A stretch of DNA of 18,301 nt from JBAZQS01 sp041645075. GTDB taxonomy: Bacteria; Patescibacteriota; Patescibacteriia; 2-01-FULL-39-33. Location: positions 1 through 18,301 of the forward strand of contig JBAZQS010000014.1 of NCBI GenBank assembly GCA_041645075.1, written 5' to 3'. The notes under the pieces are model-generated. The model was not told where the DNA came from. It was given only the letters and a program-made list of their open reading frames with translations, and did not search any database. The position numbers were made by a program, and so were the translations under genes. How positions within the stretch are numbered: the stretch's first letter is position 1; each line of letters starts with the position of its first letter. Positions 1 to 7,234 of the stretch are shown here, piece after piece.

Positions 1-3000
1 ATCTGTCCGCCGTCTTTGACGGCAAATTTAATCTCCTTGACATTATCTATAAACGGGATTTTCTTTTCCACCTTATTTTGATAACTCACCTGTAAAATTC
101 TTTCCTTGGAAGAGATGGTTAAAATGGTCTTGCCTTCGGGCGTCATAATTTCTTTCTGGCTGTCTTTAAGGCCGATCCGGCCGTCAACTTCCGCCACCAC
201 GGCCTTGGCTTTGGGCGTTCTCGCTTCAAAAATTTCCTCAACGCGCGGCAAACCCTGGGTAATATCGCTTTCCGAAGCCACGCCGCCGGTATGGAATGTT
301 CTCATGGTCAATTGGGTGCCGGGCTCGCCCACGCTTTGCGCGGCAATAATGCCGACCGCGACTCCTTTTTTAACCATTTGGTTGTTGCTTAAATCATAGC
401 CATAGCATTTTTGGCAAATGCCTTTCTGGCTTTTGCAGGTTAAAAGCGACCGGATGGAAACCTGTTCCAAATCAATGGCCGCGACTTTTGAGACCAAATT
501 TTCAATTATGAGTTCGCCCTTGGGCACGACTATTTCGCCGTTTTTCGGATTGACAATATCGGCGGCTAAGACCCGGCCAAAAATCCGGTCAACTAATTTT
601 TCGCCCATGGCTTCGCTCTCGGCTTTGGTTAAAATCAAGCCCTCTTTGTCGCCGCAATCATTTTCTTGAGTCACCACATCCTGCGCCACATCAACCAAGC
701 GCCGGGTCAAATAGCCGGCCGAGGAAGTGCGCAGGGCCGTGTCAGTCAAGCCCTTTCTGGCGCCGTGCGTGGAAATAAAAAATTCCAAAATATTAAAGCC
801 GTCCTTAAAGTTGCCTTTGACCGGCAATTCAATAACTTCATTGGAGGGGTTGACCACCGGGCCCTTCATCCCGATCATCTGGTTGAGCTGGCCCCAAGAA
901 CCGCGGGCGCCCGAATCAATCATGGCAAAAATCGGATTATCTTTATTCATCACGGTTTTGGTTATGGCCAAAATTTTATTATTGACGTCAAGCCACATTT
1001 GGATAATCTTAGTATGGCGCTCTTCTTCGGTTAAAAGTCCCATTTGATATTGCCGTTCAATTAAATCCAAATTCTTATCGCCTTCATTAATCATTTTTTC
1101 CCGGTCGGGCAATTGGGCCAAATCATCCATGCCGAATGATTGGCCGGAGTGGGTGAGATAGCGGAAACCGAGATCTTTTAATTTATCCAAGACCTCAACG
1201 GTTTTTTCGCGCCCGAATGTGTATAAAATATCCTGCAAAATTTTACCCATCTTCTTTTGGTTTACTTTATCATTGACAAACTCAAACTCATCAGGCAAAA
1301 CGGCATTGAATAAAATACGGCCCAATGAGGTTTCTAACAGGCCTTCTTTGCTGTCGCCCTTGCCATAGCGCACCTTTATCTTATCTCTTAAAGTGATTAA
1401 GCCATTTTCGTGAGCCAGCATCGCTTCATTATAGGAAGAAAAATGTCTGGGTTTTTCTATTTCCGTGATATTAGTCAAATAATAACAGCCCCAGACAATA
1501 TCCTGAATGGGCGTAACAACGGGCCGGCCGTGCGCCGGCTTGAGCAGATTATTTGTGGAAAGTATTATTTCCTTGGCCTCGCGCTTCGCGCCTTCGGACA
1601 AAGGCACGTGAACCGCCATTTGGTCGCCGTCAAAATCGGCATTGAAGGCGCTGCAGACCAAAGGATGAATTTGAATAGCCCGGCCTTCAATGAGTATGGG
1701 CTTAAAGGCCTGGATGCCCAAGCGGTGCAAAGTGGGCGCGCGATTCAGCATCACATAAGTATCTTTGACAATTTCTTCTAATAAATCCCAAATGTCTTCA
1801 CTGCCCGCTTCAATATAGCGGTTGGCGCTTCGGACATTATGGACCGCGCCGTTCCTGATTAATTTGGAAATGATAAACGGCTTAAATAATTCCAAAGCCA
1901 TTATTTTGGGCAGGCCGCATTCATTTAATTTCAATTTCGGGCCGACCACAATAACCGAACGGCCGGAGTAATCAACTCTCTTGCCCAATAAATTCTGGCG
2001 GAAGCGCCCCTGCTTGCCGCGCAGCATATCGGCAATGCTTTTAAGCATCCGCTTTTGCCCGGTTGAGGCGACCACGGTTTTGCCGTGGCGGGCGTTATTA
2101 TCAATCAAAGCGTCCACCGCTTCCTGAAGCATTCTTTTTTCATTGCGGGTAATGACTTCGGGCGCGTTCAATTCCATTAATTGTTTCAAGCGATTATTGC
2201 GATTGATGACCCGTCGGTATAAATCATTTAGGTCAGAAGTGGCAAATCGTCCGCCATCAAGGGGCACCATGGGCCTTAAATCGGGCGGAATAATCGGGAC
2301 AACCGTTAAAATCATCCATTCCGGCCTGATATTGTTTTTCTTTAATTGATTTAAAAATCTGACTCTCCTGACTAACTTGTCTCTTTTCACGCCGACTGCG
2401 TCACCAATCAGGCCATTTAATTTATTAAGAGTTTCGGCAATGTCTATTTTGGTTAAAAGCTCTCTGATGGCTTCCGCGCCGATGCCCGCTTCAAAAATAT
2501 GGCCATATTTTATGGACAAATCATGAAAAGTGTGCTCGGAAATTATTTTAAGCGGCTTAATTTCTTTCAATTCTCCCTCGGCGGCGGCCAGCGTGTTTTC
2601 CAGCTCCTTTAATTTTTCGTCTTTCTGCCGAGCGATATTTTCAATTTCTTTCCGGACCGAGGCCTTTCCGCCTTCCGGATCATTGACCTGTAGATTGGCT
2701 ATTCGCCGGTCATAATCGCCGGCAATCTGCTTTCTAAATTGCTTATATTCCGCCCTTAACTGATTGAGGGTCTCGGTTTTCAAACCCTCATTGACACTAA
2801 TAATAATAAAATCAGCGAAATAAATGACTTTCTCCAATGACTGGACGGAAAGATCCAGCGCCAAACCGACTTTTGAGGGCACGCCGCGTAAAAACCAAAT
2901 ATGGGAAACCGGAATGGCCAAATCAATATGTCCCATTCTTTCCCGGCGGACAATGGCACGGGTGACTTCTACGCCGCATTTGTCGCAGATGATGCCTTTG

Positions 3001-3221
3001 TATCTGATTTTTTTGTATTTGCCGCAGTAGCACTCCCAGTCCTTAACCGGACCAAAAATCCTTTCGCAGAATAAACCGTCTTTTTCCGGTTTTTGCGTCC
3101 GATAATTGATGGTCTCCGGCTTAAGCACTTCGCCGTGCGACCACTTATGGATATCGTCGGGTGAAGCCAAAGAAAGCCGGATGGCGTCAAAGATTACATT
3201 GTGTTCTTGGATATTGGACAT
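1..3221 (-). CDS. rpoC: RNA polymerase beta' subunit, 3' end cut by window edge
   Basis: This is the largest catalytic subunit of RNA polymerase and pairs with RpoB to form the active centre. From the ATG at 3221 the frame stays open to the left edge, giving 1073 visible residues; the C-terminus lies outside. The N-terminal zinc finger is visible as C64, C66, C79 and C82. The Mg-binding NADFDGDQM motif is at residues 527-535 (nt 1617-1643), with D529, D531 and D533 as the metal ligands. The bridge helix/trigger loop region includes GLTDTALRTSSAGYLTRR, encoded near nt 705-760. A second zinc site follows (a Cys in QENDCGD, then CKSQKGICQKCYG), and then the trigger-loop end MRTFHTGG near nt 282-305. 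The gene starts 3 bp after the rpoB stop, so the two are almost certainly one transcript and translationally coupled. Identity is certain; only the 3' end is missing. Confidence 0.98.
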   Translation of the reverse strand, partial: MSNIQEHNVIFDAIRLSLASPDDIHKWSHGEVLKPETINYRTQKPEKDGLFCERIFGPVKDWECYCGKYKKIRYKGIICDKCGVEVTRAIVRRERMGHIDLAIPVSHIWFLRGVPSKVGLALDLSVQSLEKVIYFADFIIISVNEGLKTETLNQLRAEYKQFRKQIAGDYDRRIANLQVNDPEGGKASVRKEIENIARQKDEKLKELENTLAAAEGELKEIKPLKIISEHTFHDLSIKYGHIFEAGIGAEAIRELLTKIDIAETLNKLNGLIGDAVGVKRDKLVRRVRFLNQLKKNNIRPEWMILTVVPIIPPDLRPMVPLDGGRFATSDLNDLYRRVINRNNRLKQLMELNAPEVITRNEKRMLQEAVDALIDNNARHGKTVVASTGQKRMLKSIADMLRGKQGRFRQNLLGKRVDYSGRSVIVVGPKLKLNECGLPKIMALELFKPFIISKLIRNGAVHNVRSANRYIEAGSEDIWDLLEEIVKDTYVMLNRAPTLHRLGIQAFKPILIEGRAIQIHPLVCSAFNADFDGDQMAVHVPLSEGAKREAKEIILSTNNLLKPAHGRPVVTPIQDIVWGCYYLTNITEIEKPRHFSSYNEAMLAHENGLITLRDKIKVRYGKGDSKEGLLETSLGRILFNAVLPDEFEFVNDKVNQKKMGKILQDILYTFGREKTVEVLDKLKDLGFRYLTHSGQSFGMDDLAQLPDREKMINEGDKNLDLIERQYQMGLLTEEERHTKIIQMWLDVNNKILAITKTVMNKDNPIFAMIDSGARGSWGQLNQMIGMKGPVVNPSNEVIELPVKGNFKDGFNILEFFISTHGARKGLTDTALRTSSAGYLTRRLVDVAQDVVTQENDCGDKEGLILTKAESEAMGEKLVDRIFGRVLAADIVNPKNGEIVVPKGELIIENLVSKVAAIDLEQVSIRSLLTCKSQKGICQKCYGYDLSNNQMVKKGVAVGIIAAQSVGEPGTQLTMRTFHTGGVASESDITQGLPRVEEIFEARTPKAKAVVAEVDGRIGLKDSQKEIMTPEGKTILTISSKERILQVSYQNKVEKKIPFIDNVKEIKFAVKDGGQ

Positions 3222-3224
3222 AAT

Positions 3225-6200
3225 TTACTTTCTTCGTTTAAATTTTTCCCTTTCATATTCCTGTTCTTTTTCTTTCTCCCTGTCCGCGCCGGCGCCGACA
3301 TCTTCTTGAACCACCTTGCCCTCATTCATTAATTCCACATTAAGCCCCAAGCCCTTGAGCTCGCGCACTAAAACATGGAAGCTTTCCGGGATATTCAGCG
3401 ACTCAATCGGTTCACCTTTGACAATTGATTCATAGGCGCGCGAACGGCCGAACACATCATCTGATTTGATAGTTAAAATCTCCTGCAAAGTATGCGCCGC
3501 GCCATAGGCCTCAAGCGCCCAGACCTCCATTTCACCGAATCTCTGGCCGCCGAATTGCGCCTTGCCGCCCAGGGGCTGCTGGGTAATCAATGAATATGGG
3601 CCGATTGACCGCTGATGGATTTTATCTTCCACTAAATGATTTAATTTCAACATATAAATATAGCCGACCGTGGTCTGGCAATCAAATTTCTGGCCGCTAC
3701 GGCCGTCAATAAGCTGGATACGGCCATCCCGCGAATAGCCGGCTTTTTCTAACTCGTCTCTAATTTGTTTTTCCGTAATGCCGTTAAATACGGGTGTCGC
3801 GATTTTATAGCCCAGCGCCTTGGCGGCCAAGCCCAGATGGGTTTCCAAAATCTGTCCCAAATTCATGCGGGAAACCACGCCCAGCGGGCTCAAAATAATA
3901 TCCACGGGCGTGCCGTCCGCCAAATGAGGCAAGTCCTCTAAAGGCACGACGCGGGAGATTACGCCCTTGTTGCCGTGGCGGCCGGCCATTTTGTCGCCAA
4001 CCTGGATTTTGCGCAAAGAAGCGACCGTCACCTGAACCATCTTAATCATGCCCGCCGACAACCGGTCGCCGTTCTCGCGGGAAAATATTTTAATATCTAT
4101 GACTTTGCCCGAAGAGCCGTGTTCCAAATATAAGGAAGAGTCGCGCACGTCTCTGGCTTTCTCGCCGAAAATCGCGCGCAATAATTTTTCTTCAGCCGAC
4201 AATTCGGTTTCGCCCTTGGGCGTAATCTTGCCGACTAAAATATCACCCGAGCGGACATTGGCGCCGATTCGGACAATACCCTCTTCGTCCAAGTCCTTTA
4301 ACTTTTCTTCCGAGACATTGGGAATATCCGAAGTAATGACTTCCGGGCCAAGCTTGGTTTCGCGCATTTCGCAAACGTAATTTTCAATATGAATGGAAGA
4401 ATATCGGTCCTGATGGACCAGCCGTTCGGAAATAATAATCGCGTCTTCATAGTTATAGCCCTGCCAAGGCATAAAAGCCACTAAAATATTTTGGCCTAAA
4501 GCCAATTCGCCGCCCTCAATCGCCGGCCCGTCCGCCAAAATATCGCCTTTTTTAACTTTTTGGGTTTTGGCCACCACCGGCTTTTGATTGATGCAGGTCG
4601 TGGCGTTTGAGCGGACAAATTTATTTAAGTTATAAACATCAATGTTGTTTTTTATATTTAATATTTCTATTCTATGGCCGCTCAGTCCGATCACTTCGCC
4701 GTCTTCTTTAGCTAAAATCACGTGGCCGGAATCGCAGGCCGCTTTCCTTTCAATACCCGTGCCCACCAAGGGCGCTTCCGGCTTAATGCAGGAAACGGCT
4801 TGGCGCTGCATATTCGTGCCCATTAAAGCGCGGACCGCGTCATCATGCTCTAAAAACGGAATCAAGGAAGTGGCGACCGAAACCACCTGATTAGAAGCCA
4901 CGTCCATATAATCAATATTTTCCGGCAGGGTGATGGTCGGCTTCAAATGGACGCGCGCTTCAAGTTTTTCCGCGGTGAAATAGCCGTTTTCATCAAGCGA
5001 GGCATCAAGCGGGGTGGTCGTGGCTCGGCTTTCTTCAAAGGCGTCAAGATAAACCAGGTCCTTGGTGACTCGGGGTTTAATGGGAATAATTTTTAAATCG
5101 GTTTGCGCCAATGCCGCCGCCAAGTCATTGGTGATTTTTTCACCGGCCTTAATAATAATAGCGCCTGACGGGTCTTTTAAATTTTCGCGGACGATTTCTC
5201 CCTCGGTAATTTTTGGATTATTTTCAAGATCATGGATAACTCTATAATAAGGCGTTTCAATAAAGCCATAATCATTAACTCGGGCAAAGGTGGCCAAATG
5301 GCCCACTAAGCCGACATTCGGCCCTTCGGGTGTGGCAATGGGACAAATTCGGCCGTAGTGAGTCGGATGCACATCGCGCACCTCAAACCCGGCTCTTTCG
5401 CGGGACAAGCCGCCCGGACCCATGGCCGACAATCTTCTCTTGTGCTCCAATTCGGCCAGGGGATTGACCTGGTCCATAAATTGGGATAATTGGCTGGACA
5501 TAAAAAATTCTTTGACCACGCTGATGAGCGGGCGGGCATTAACCAATTTATTGGGCGTTAGGTTGGCGATGTCCAAAGTGCTCATTCGGTCTTTGACAAT
5601 TCTCTCCATTCGCACCAAACCGATGCGGAATTTATTTTGCACCAATTCGCCTACCGCCCTAATCCTTCGGTTGCCCAAATGATCAATATCATCGGGGTCG
5701 GCCTGCGAATTATTCAAGTTAATAATTTCCTTCAAGATGTGGGCGATATCCTCTCGCCGTAAGACCCTGGTTTCTTTATTGATGGGTATTTTTTGGCCAA
5801 AGCGCTGATTTAATTTGTAGCGGCCCACGGTGCCGAAATCATATCGCGCGAAATTAAAAAACATATTGGTAATCAGCTGTTTGGCATTTTCCGGCGTCGC
5901 CAAATCACCTGGCCTGATTCTTTTATAAACCTCAATCAAGCCCTCGGCCTCATTGCGCGAAACATCTTTCTTTAAGGTGGATTCAATATGGTTGATATTG
6001 GCCGTATGGACATCTTTAAATAAATCTAAAATCTGCTCATCGGCGGAATAGCCGAAAGCCCGAAGCAAGGCCGTGGCCGCCACTTTTCTCTTGCGGTCTA
6101 TCTTAACCCAGATTACATTATTATTATCGGTTTCAAATTCCAGCCAAGAACCGCGATTAGGAATAACCTTGGCGCCGTACAAATTCCGGCCGATTGTCGG

Positions 6201-6638
6201 CTGGCTGGTGAAAAACACGCCCGGCGACCTGATTAATTGCGAGACCACTACGCGCTCAATGCCATTAATAATAAAAGTGCCCCGGTCGGTCATCAGGGGA
6301 AAATCGCCCAAATAAACTTCCTGCTCAATTTCTTGAGCGGTCTTCTTATTGAGCAGTTTGACCATCACCCTAATTGGCGCTTCAAAAGTAATATTTTTTT
6401 CTTTGCTGGCGGTTTCATCAAATTTCGGCTGGTCGGAAAAATAATCGCCGAAATAAATTTCCAAATCCCGGCCGATAAAATCGGTGATCGGCGAAATTTC
6501 ATCAAATAATTCTTTTAAGCCCTCGTCCCAAAACCATTTATACGATTTTTTTTGTAACTCAATCAGATCAGGCAGTTCGACAACATGGGCTTTGGAAAGG
6601 GTTATCCTTTCCGTTGTTTGTGTCTGATTTTTAGACAT
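3225..6638 (-). CDS. rpoB: RNA polymerase beta subunit
   Basis: This is the second-largest catalytic subunit of RNA polymerase. At 1137 aa it is clearly shorter than the E. coli protein (1342 aa), as expected for a polymerase without the large lineage-specific inserts. The rifampicin-pocket region reads SQLSQFMDQ...HKRRLSAMGPGG (H399, S404), followed by RAGFEVRDVHPTHYGR. The catalytic KMAGRHGNKG segment is present, as is the conserved C-terminal block GGKAQFGGQRFGEMEVWALE. The protein ends in a charged tail of about 25 residues rich in E, K and R. The ATG at 6638 is supported by a GAGGA Shine-Dalgarno 7 nt upstream. Unlike the common bacterial arrangement, no rplJ/rplL lies upstream; the neighbour is a divergent radical SAM gene, so the rpoBC unit begins here. 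Pocket substitutions are discussed as a finding. Confidence 0.99.
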   Translation of the reverse strand: MSKNQTQTTERITLSKAHVVELPDLIELQKKSYKWFWDEGLKELFDEISPITDFIGRDLEIYFGDYFSDQPKFDETASKEKNITFEAPIRVMVKLLNKKTAQEIEQEVYLGDFPLMTDRGTFIINGIERVVVSQLIRSPGVFFTSQPTIGRNLYGAKVIPNRGSWLEFETDNNNVIWVKIDRKRKVAATALLRAFGYSADEQILDLFKDVHTANINHIESTLKKDVSRNEAEGLIEVYKRIRPGDLATPENAKQLITNMFFNFARYDFGTVGRYKLNQRFGQKIPINKETRVLRREDIAHILKEIINLNNSQADPDDIDHLGNRRIRAVGELVQNKFRIGLVRMERIVKDRMSTLDIANLTPNKLVNARPLISVVKEFFMSSQLSQFMDQVNPLAELEHKRRLSAMGPGGLSRERAGFEVRDVHPTHYGRICPIATPEGPNVGLVGHLATFARVNDYGFIETPYYRVIHDLENNPKITEGEIVRENLKDPSGAIIIKAGEKITNDLAAALAQTDLKIIPIKPRVTKDLVYLDAFEESRATTTPLDASLDENGYFTAEKLEARVHLKPTITLPENIDYMDVASNQVVSVATSLIPFLEHDDAVRALMGTNMQRQAVSCIKPEAPLVGTGIERKAACDSGHVILAKEDGEVIGLSGHRIEILNIKNNIDVYNLNKFVRSNATTCINQKPVVAKTQKVKKGDILADGPAIEGGELALGQNILVAFMPWQGYNYEDAIIISERLVHQDRYSSIHIENYVCEMRETKLGPEVITSDIPNVSEEKLKDLDEEGIVRIGANVRSGDILVGKITPKGETELSAEEKLLRAIFGEKARDVRDSSLYLEHGSSGKVIDIKIFSRENGDRLSAGMIKMVQVTVASLRKIQVGDKMAGRHGNKGVISRVVPLEDLPHLADGTPVDIILSPLGVVSRMNLGQILETHLGLAAKALGYKIATPVFNGITEKQIRDELEKAGYSRDGRIQLIDGRSGQKFDCQTTVGYIYMLKLNHLVEDKIHQRSIGPYSLITQQPLGGKAQFGGQRFGEMEVWALEAYGAAHTLQEILTIKSDDVFGRSRAYESIVKGEPIESLNIPESFHVLVRELKGLGLNVELMNEGKVVQEDVGAGADREKEKEQEYEREKFKRRK

Positions 6639-6645
6639 AAAAAAA

Positions 6646-6650
6646 TCCTC
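6646..6650 (-). promoter_or_regulatory. rpoB ribosome binding site (GAGGA)
   Basis: Minus-strand GAGGA lies 7 nt before the rpoB ATG and fixes the start. It overlaps the 3' arm of the nested hairpin at 6648-6690, so its accessibility may depend on leader folding. Confidence 0.75.
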
Positions 6651-6690
6651 ATTTCTCGGATAATCCTTTGGAAAAAGGATAAAAAATGAG
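6648..6690 (-). promoter_or_regulatory. Nested hairpin in the rpoB leader covering the Shine-Dalgarno
   Basis: Read on the minus strand, an inner stem ATCCTTT/AAAGGAT (6674-6680 with 6663-6669, loop of 4) sits inside an outer stem CTCATTT/AAATGAG (6684-6690 with 6648-6654). The last three bases of the outer stem are the first three of the rpoB Shine-Dalgarno. It is not a terminator: no T-run follows on either strand. Both stems are perfect 7-mers, but they are AT-rich and separated by internal loops of 3 and 8 nt, so stability is modest. A translational control role is inferred. Confidence 0.5.
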
Positions 6691-6700
6691 TTAATTTAAT

Positions 6701-6757
6701 TTAATTTTTCTCTATTGAGACCCACTCTTTTGTCGGGAGATTATCGCTTGCCGGCAT
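6701..6757 (-). CDS. Possible 18-codon leader ORF upstream of rpoB
   Basis: An ATG at 6757 opens 18 codons (MPASDNLPTKEWVSIEKN) ending in TAA, within the presumed rpoB leader about 70 nt downstream of the inferred transcription start. No strong Shine-Dalgarno precedes it; only the weak purine run AAAGAAA is seen. The same frame is open upstream as far as a TAA at 6839-6841 but has no ATG, GTG or TTG there, so it could also be the tail of a decayed gene. No family is recognised. It may be a regulatory leader peptide, a gene remnant or chance. Confidence 0.25.
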   Translation of the reverse strand: MPASDNLPTKEWVSIEKN

Positions 6758-6835
6758 TTTTATAATTTCTTTATAAAGTTTAATTATGATTTCGGCGGCA
6801 AGGAATTTATTAAACGCGACAGTTGGATATTTATA

Positions 6836-6864
6836 ATATTACATAAACGGCTTGAAAATGTCAA
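6836..6864 (-). promoter_or_regulatory. Likely main rpoB promoter
   Basis: On the minus strand a perfect -35 TTGACA (6859-6864) is followed by a 17-nt spacer and a -10 TAATAT (6836-6841; 4 of 6 consensus). The expected transcription start is near 6829, giving a leader of about 190 nt before rpoB. The perfect -35, ideal spacer and position before a highly expressed operon support it. Confidence 0.65.
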
Positions 6865-6871
6865 TTGCTTT

Positions 6872-6899
6872 ATGGTAATAAAAAACGAAAAAATGTCAA
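6872..6899 (-). promoter_or_regulatory. Possible second, upstream rpoB promoter
   Basis: A second perfect TTGACA (6894-6899, minus) is followed by a 16-nt spacer and TACCAT (6872-6877; 4 of 6). It would form a tandem arrangement with the promoter at 6836-6864. The -10 is weak and the region is AT-rich, so this is tentative. Confidence 0.35.
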
Positions 6900-6997
6900 G
6901 ATACTTGTTTTTTTATCTAAATTTAGAATAAAAATAGGCGTTAATTCATCTAAAAATATAAGATATCAACAGGCATTTTCCCAATTAAATCAACAAG

Positions 6998-7006
6998 TTA
7001 TCCACA
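6998..7006 (+). promoter_or_regulatory. Consensus DnaA-box 9-mer
   Basis: TTATCCACA matches the bacterial DnaA-box consensus exactly and lies in an AT-rich divergent intergenic region. Only one perfect copy is seen, no dnaA or dnaN is in the window, and genes on the right arm point towards it. An origin is therefore not supported. It could be a DnaA-regulated site or chance. Confidence 0.3.
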
Positions 7007-7014
7007 ATTCAATA

Positions 7015-7055
7015 TCCTCCTCCCCCTTTATAAGGGGGAGGATAGGAGGGGGTTA
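7015..7055 (+). repeat. GC-rich palindromic repeat, copy A
   Basis: The core is a perfect 11-bp stem TCCTCCCCCTT/AAGGGGGAGGA (7018-7028 with 7032-7042, loop TAT). It is followed by a short spacer and an outer GGAGGGGGTT block. It belongs to the same family as the copies near 8915, 10399 and 13098. No T-run follows on the plus strand, so it is not a standard terminator. It interrupts the region between divergent rpoB and the radical SAM gene. Confidence 0.75.
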
Positions 7056-7102
7056 ATTGGCTTTTTATTTATTTTATGATAAAATCCAAAATAGATCTAA
7101 AT

Positions 7103-7184
7103 AATGTCAAATTTCCAATTTCCAATCAAATCAAAAATCCTAATGTCAAATTTTTGTACTTTGACATTTGACATTGGAAATTTG
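7103..7184. repeat. AT-rich inverted repeat
   Basis: CAAATTTCCAAT (7108-7119) is matched by its reverse complement at 7173-7184. Between them lies a perfect 9-bp stem AATGTCAAA/TTTGACATT (7142-7150 with 7160-7168). Similar low-complexity inverted repeats occur at 16566-16689. It fills most of the space before the radical SAM gene and could contain its promoter, but no clear -35/-10 pair stands out. Confidence 0.5.
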
Positions 7185-7220
7185 GACTTTGAAATTAAAT
7201 CTATTCTAAATTTAGCCGAA

Positions 7221-7227
7221 AAAGGAG
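7221..7227 (+). promoter_or_regulatory. Ribosome binding site of the radical SAM gene
   Basis: AAAGGAG lies 7 nt before the ATG at 7235. It is the strongest Shine-Dalgarno in the window and decides the start. Confidence 0.8.
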
Positions 7228-7234
7228 ACAAAAA

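Noticed and set aside
666..1047. Overlapping plus-strand ORFs opposite rpoC
   Set aside because: Antisense shadows of a strongly conserved rpoC frame; several overlap each other in different frames.
6701..6830. tRNA or known riboswitch in the rpoB leader
   Set aside because: No cloverleaf, TTC-loop or recognisable aptamer core could be found.
6865..7056. 63-codon plus-strand ORF in the divergent region
   Set aside because: It runs through the promoter region and ends in translated palindromic repeat (SSSPFIRGRIGGG); no ribosome binding site or family likeness.
6880..7060. Replication origin around the DnaA box
   Set aside because: Only one box, no dnaA/dnaN, and the genes to the right point towards the site instead of away.
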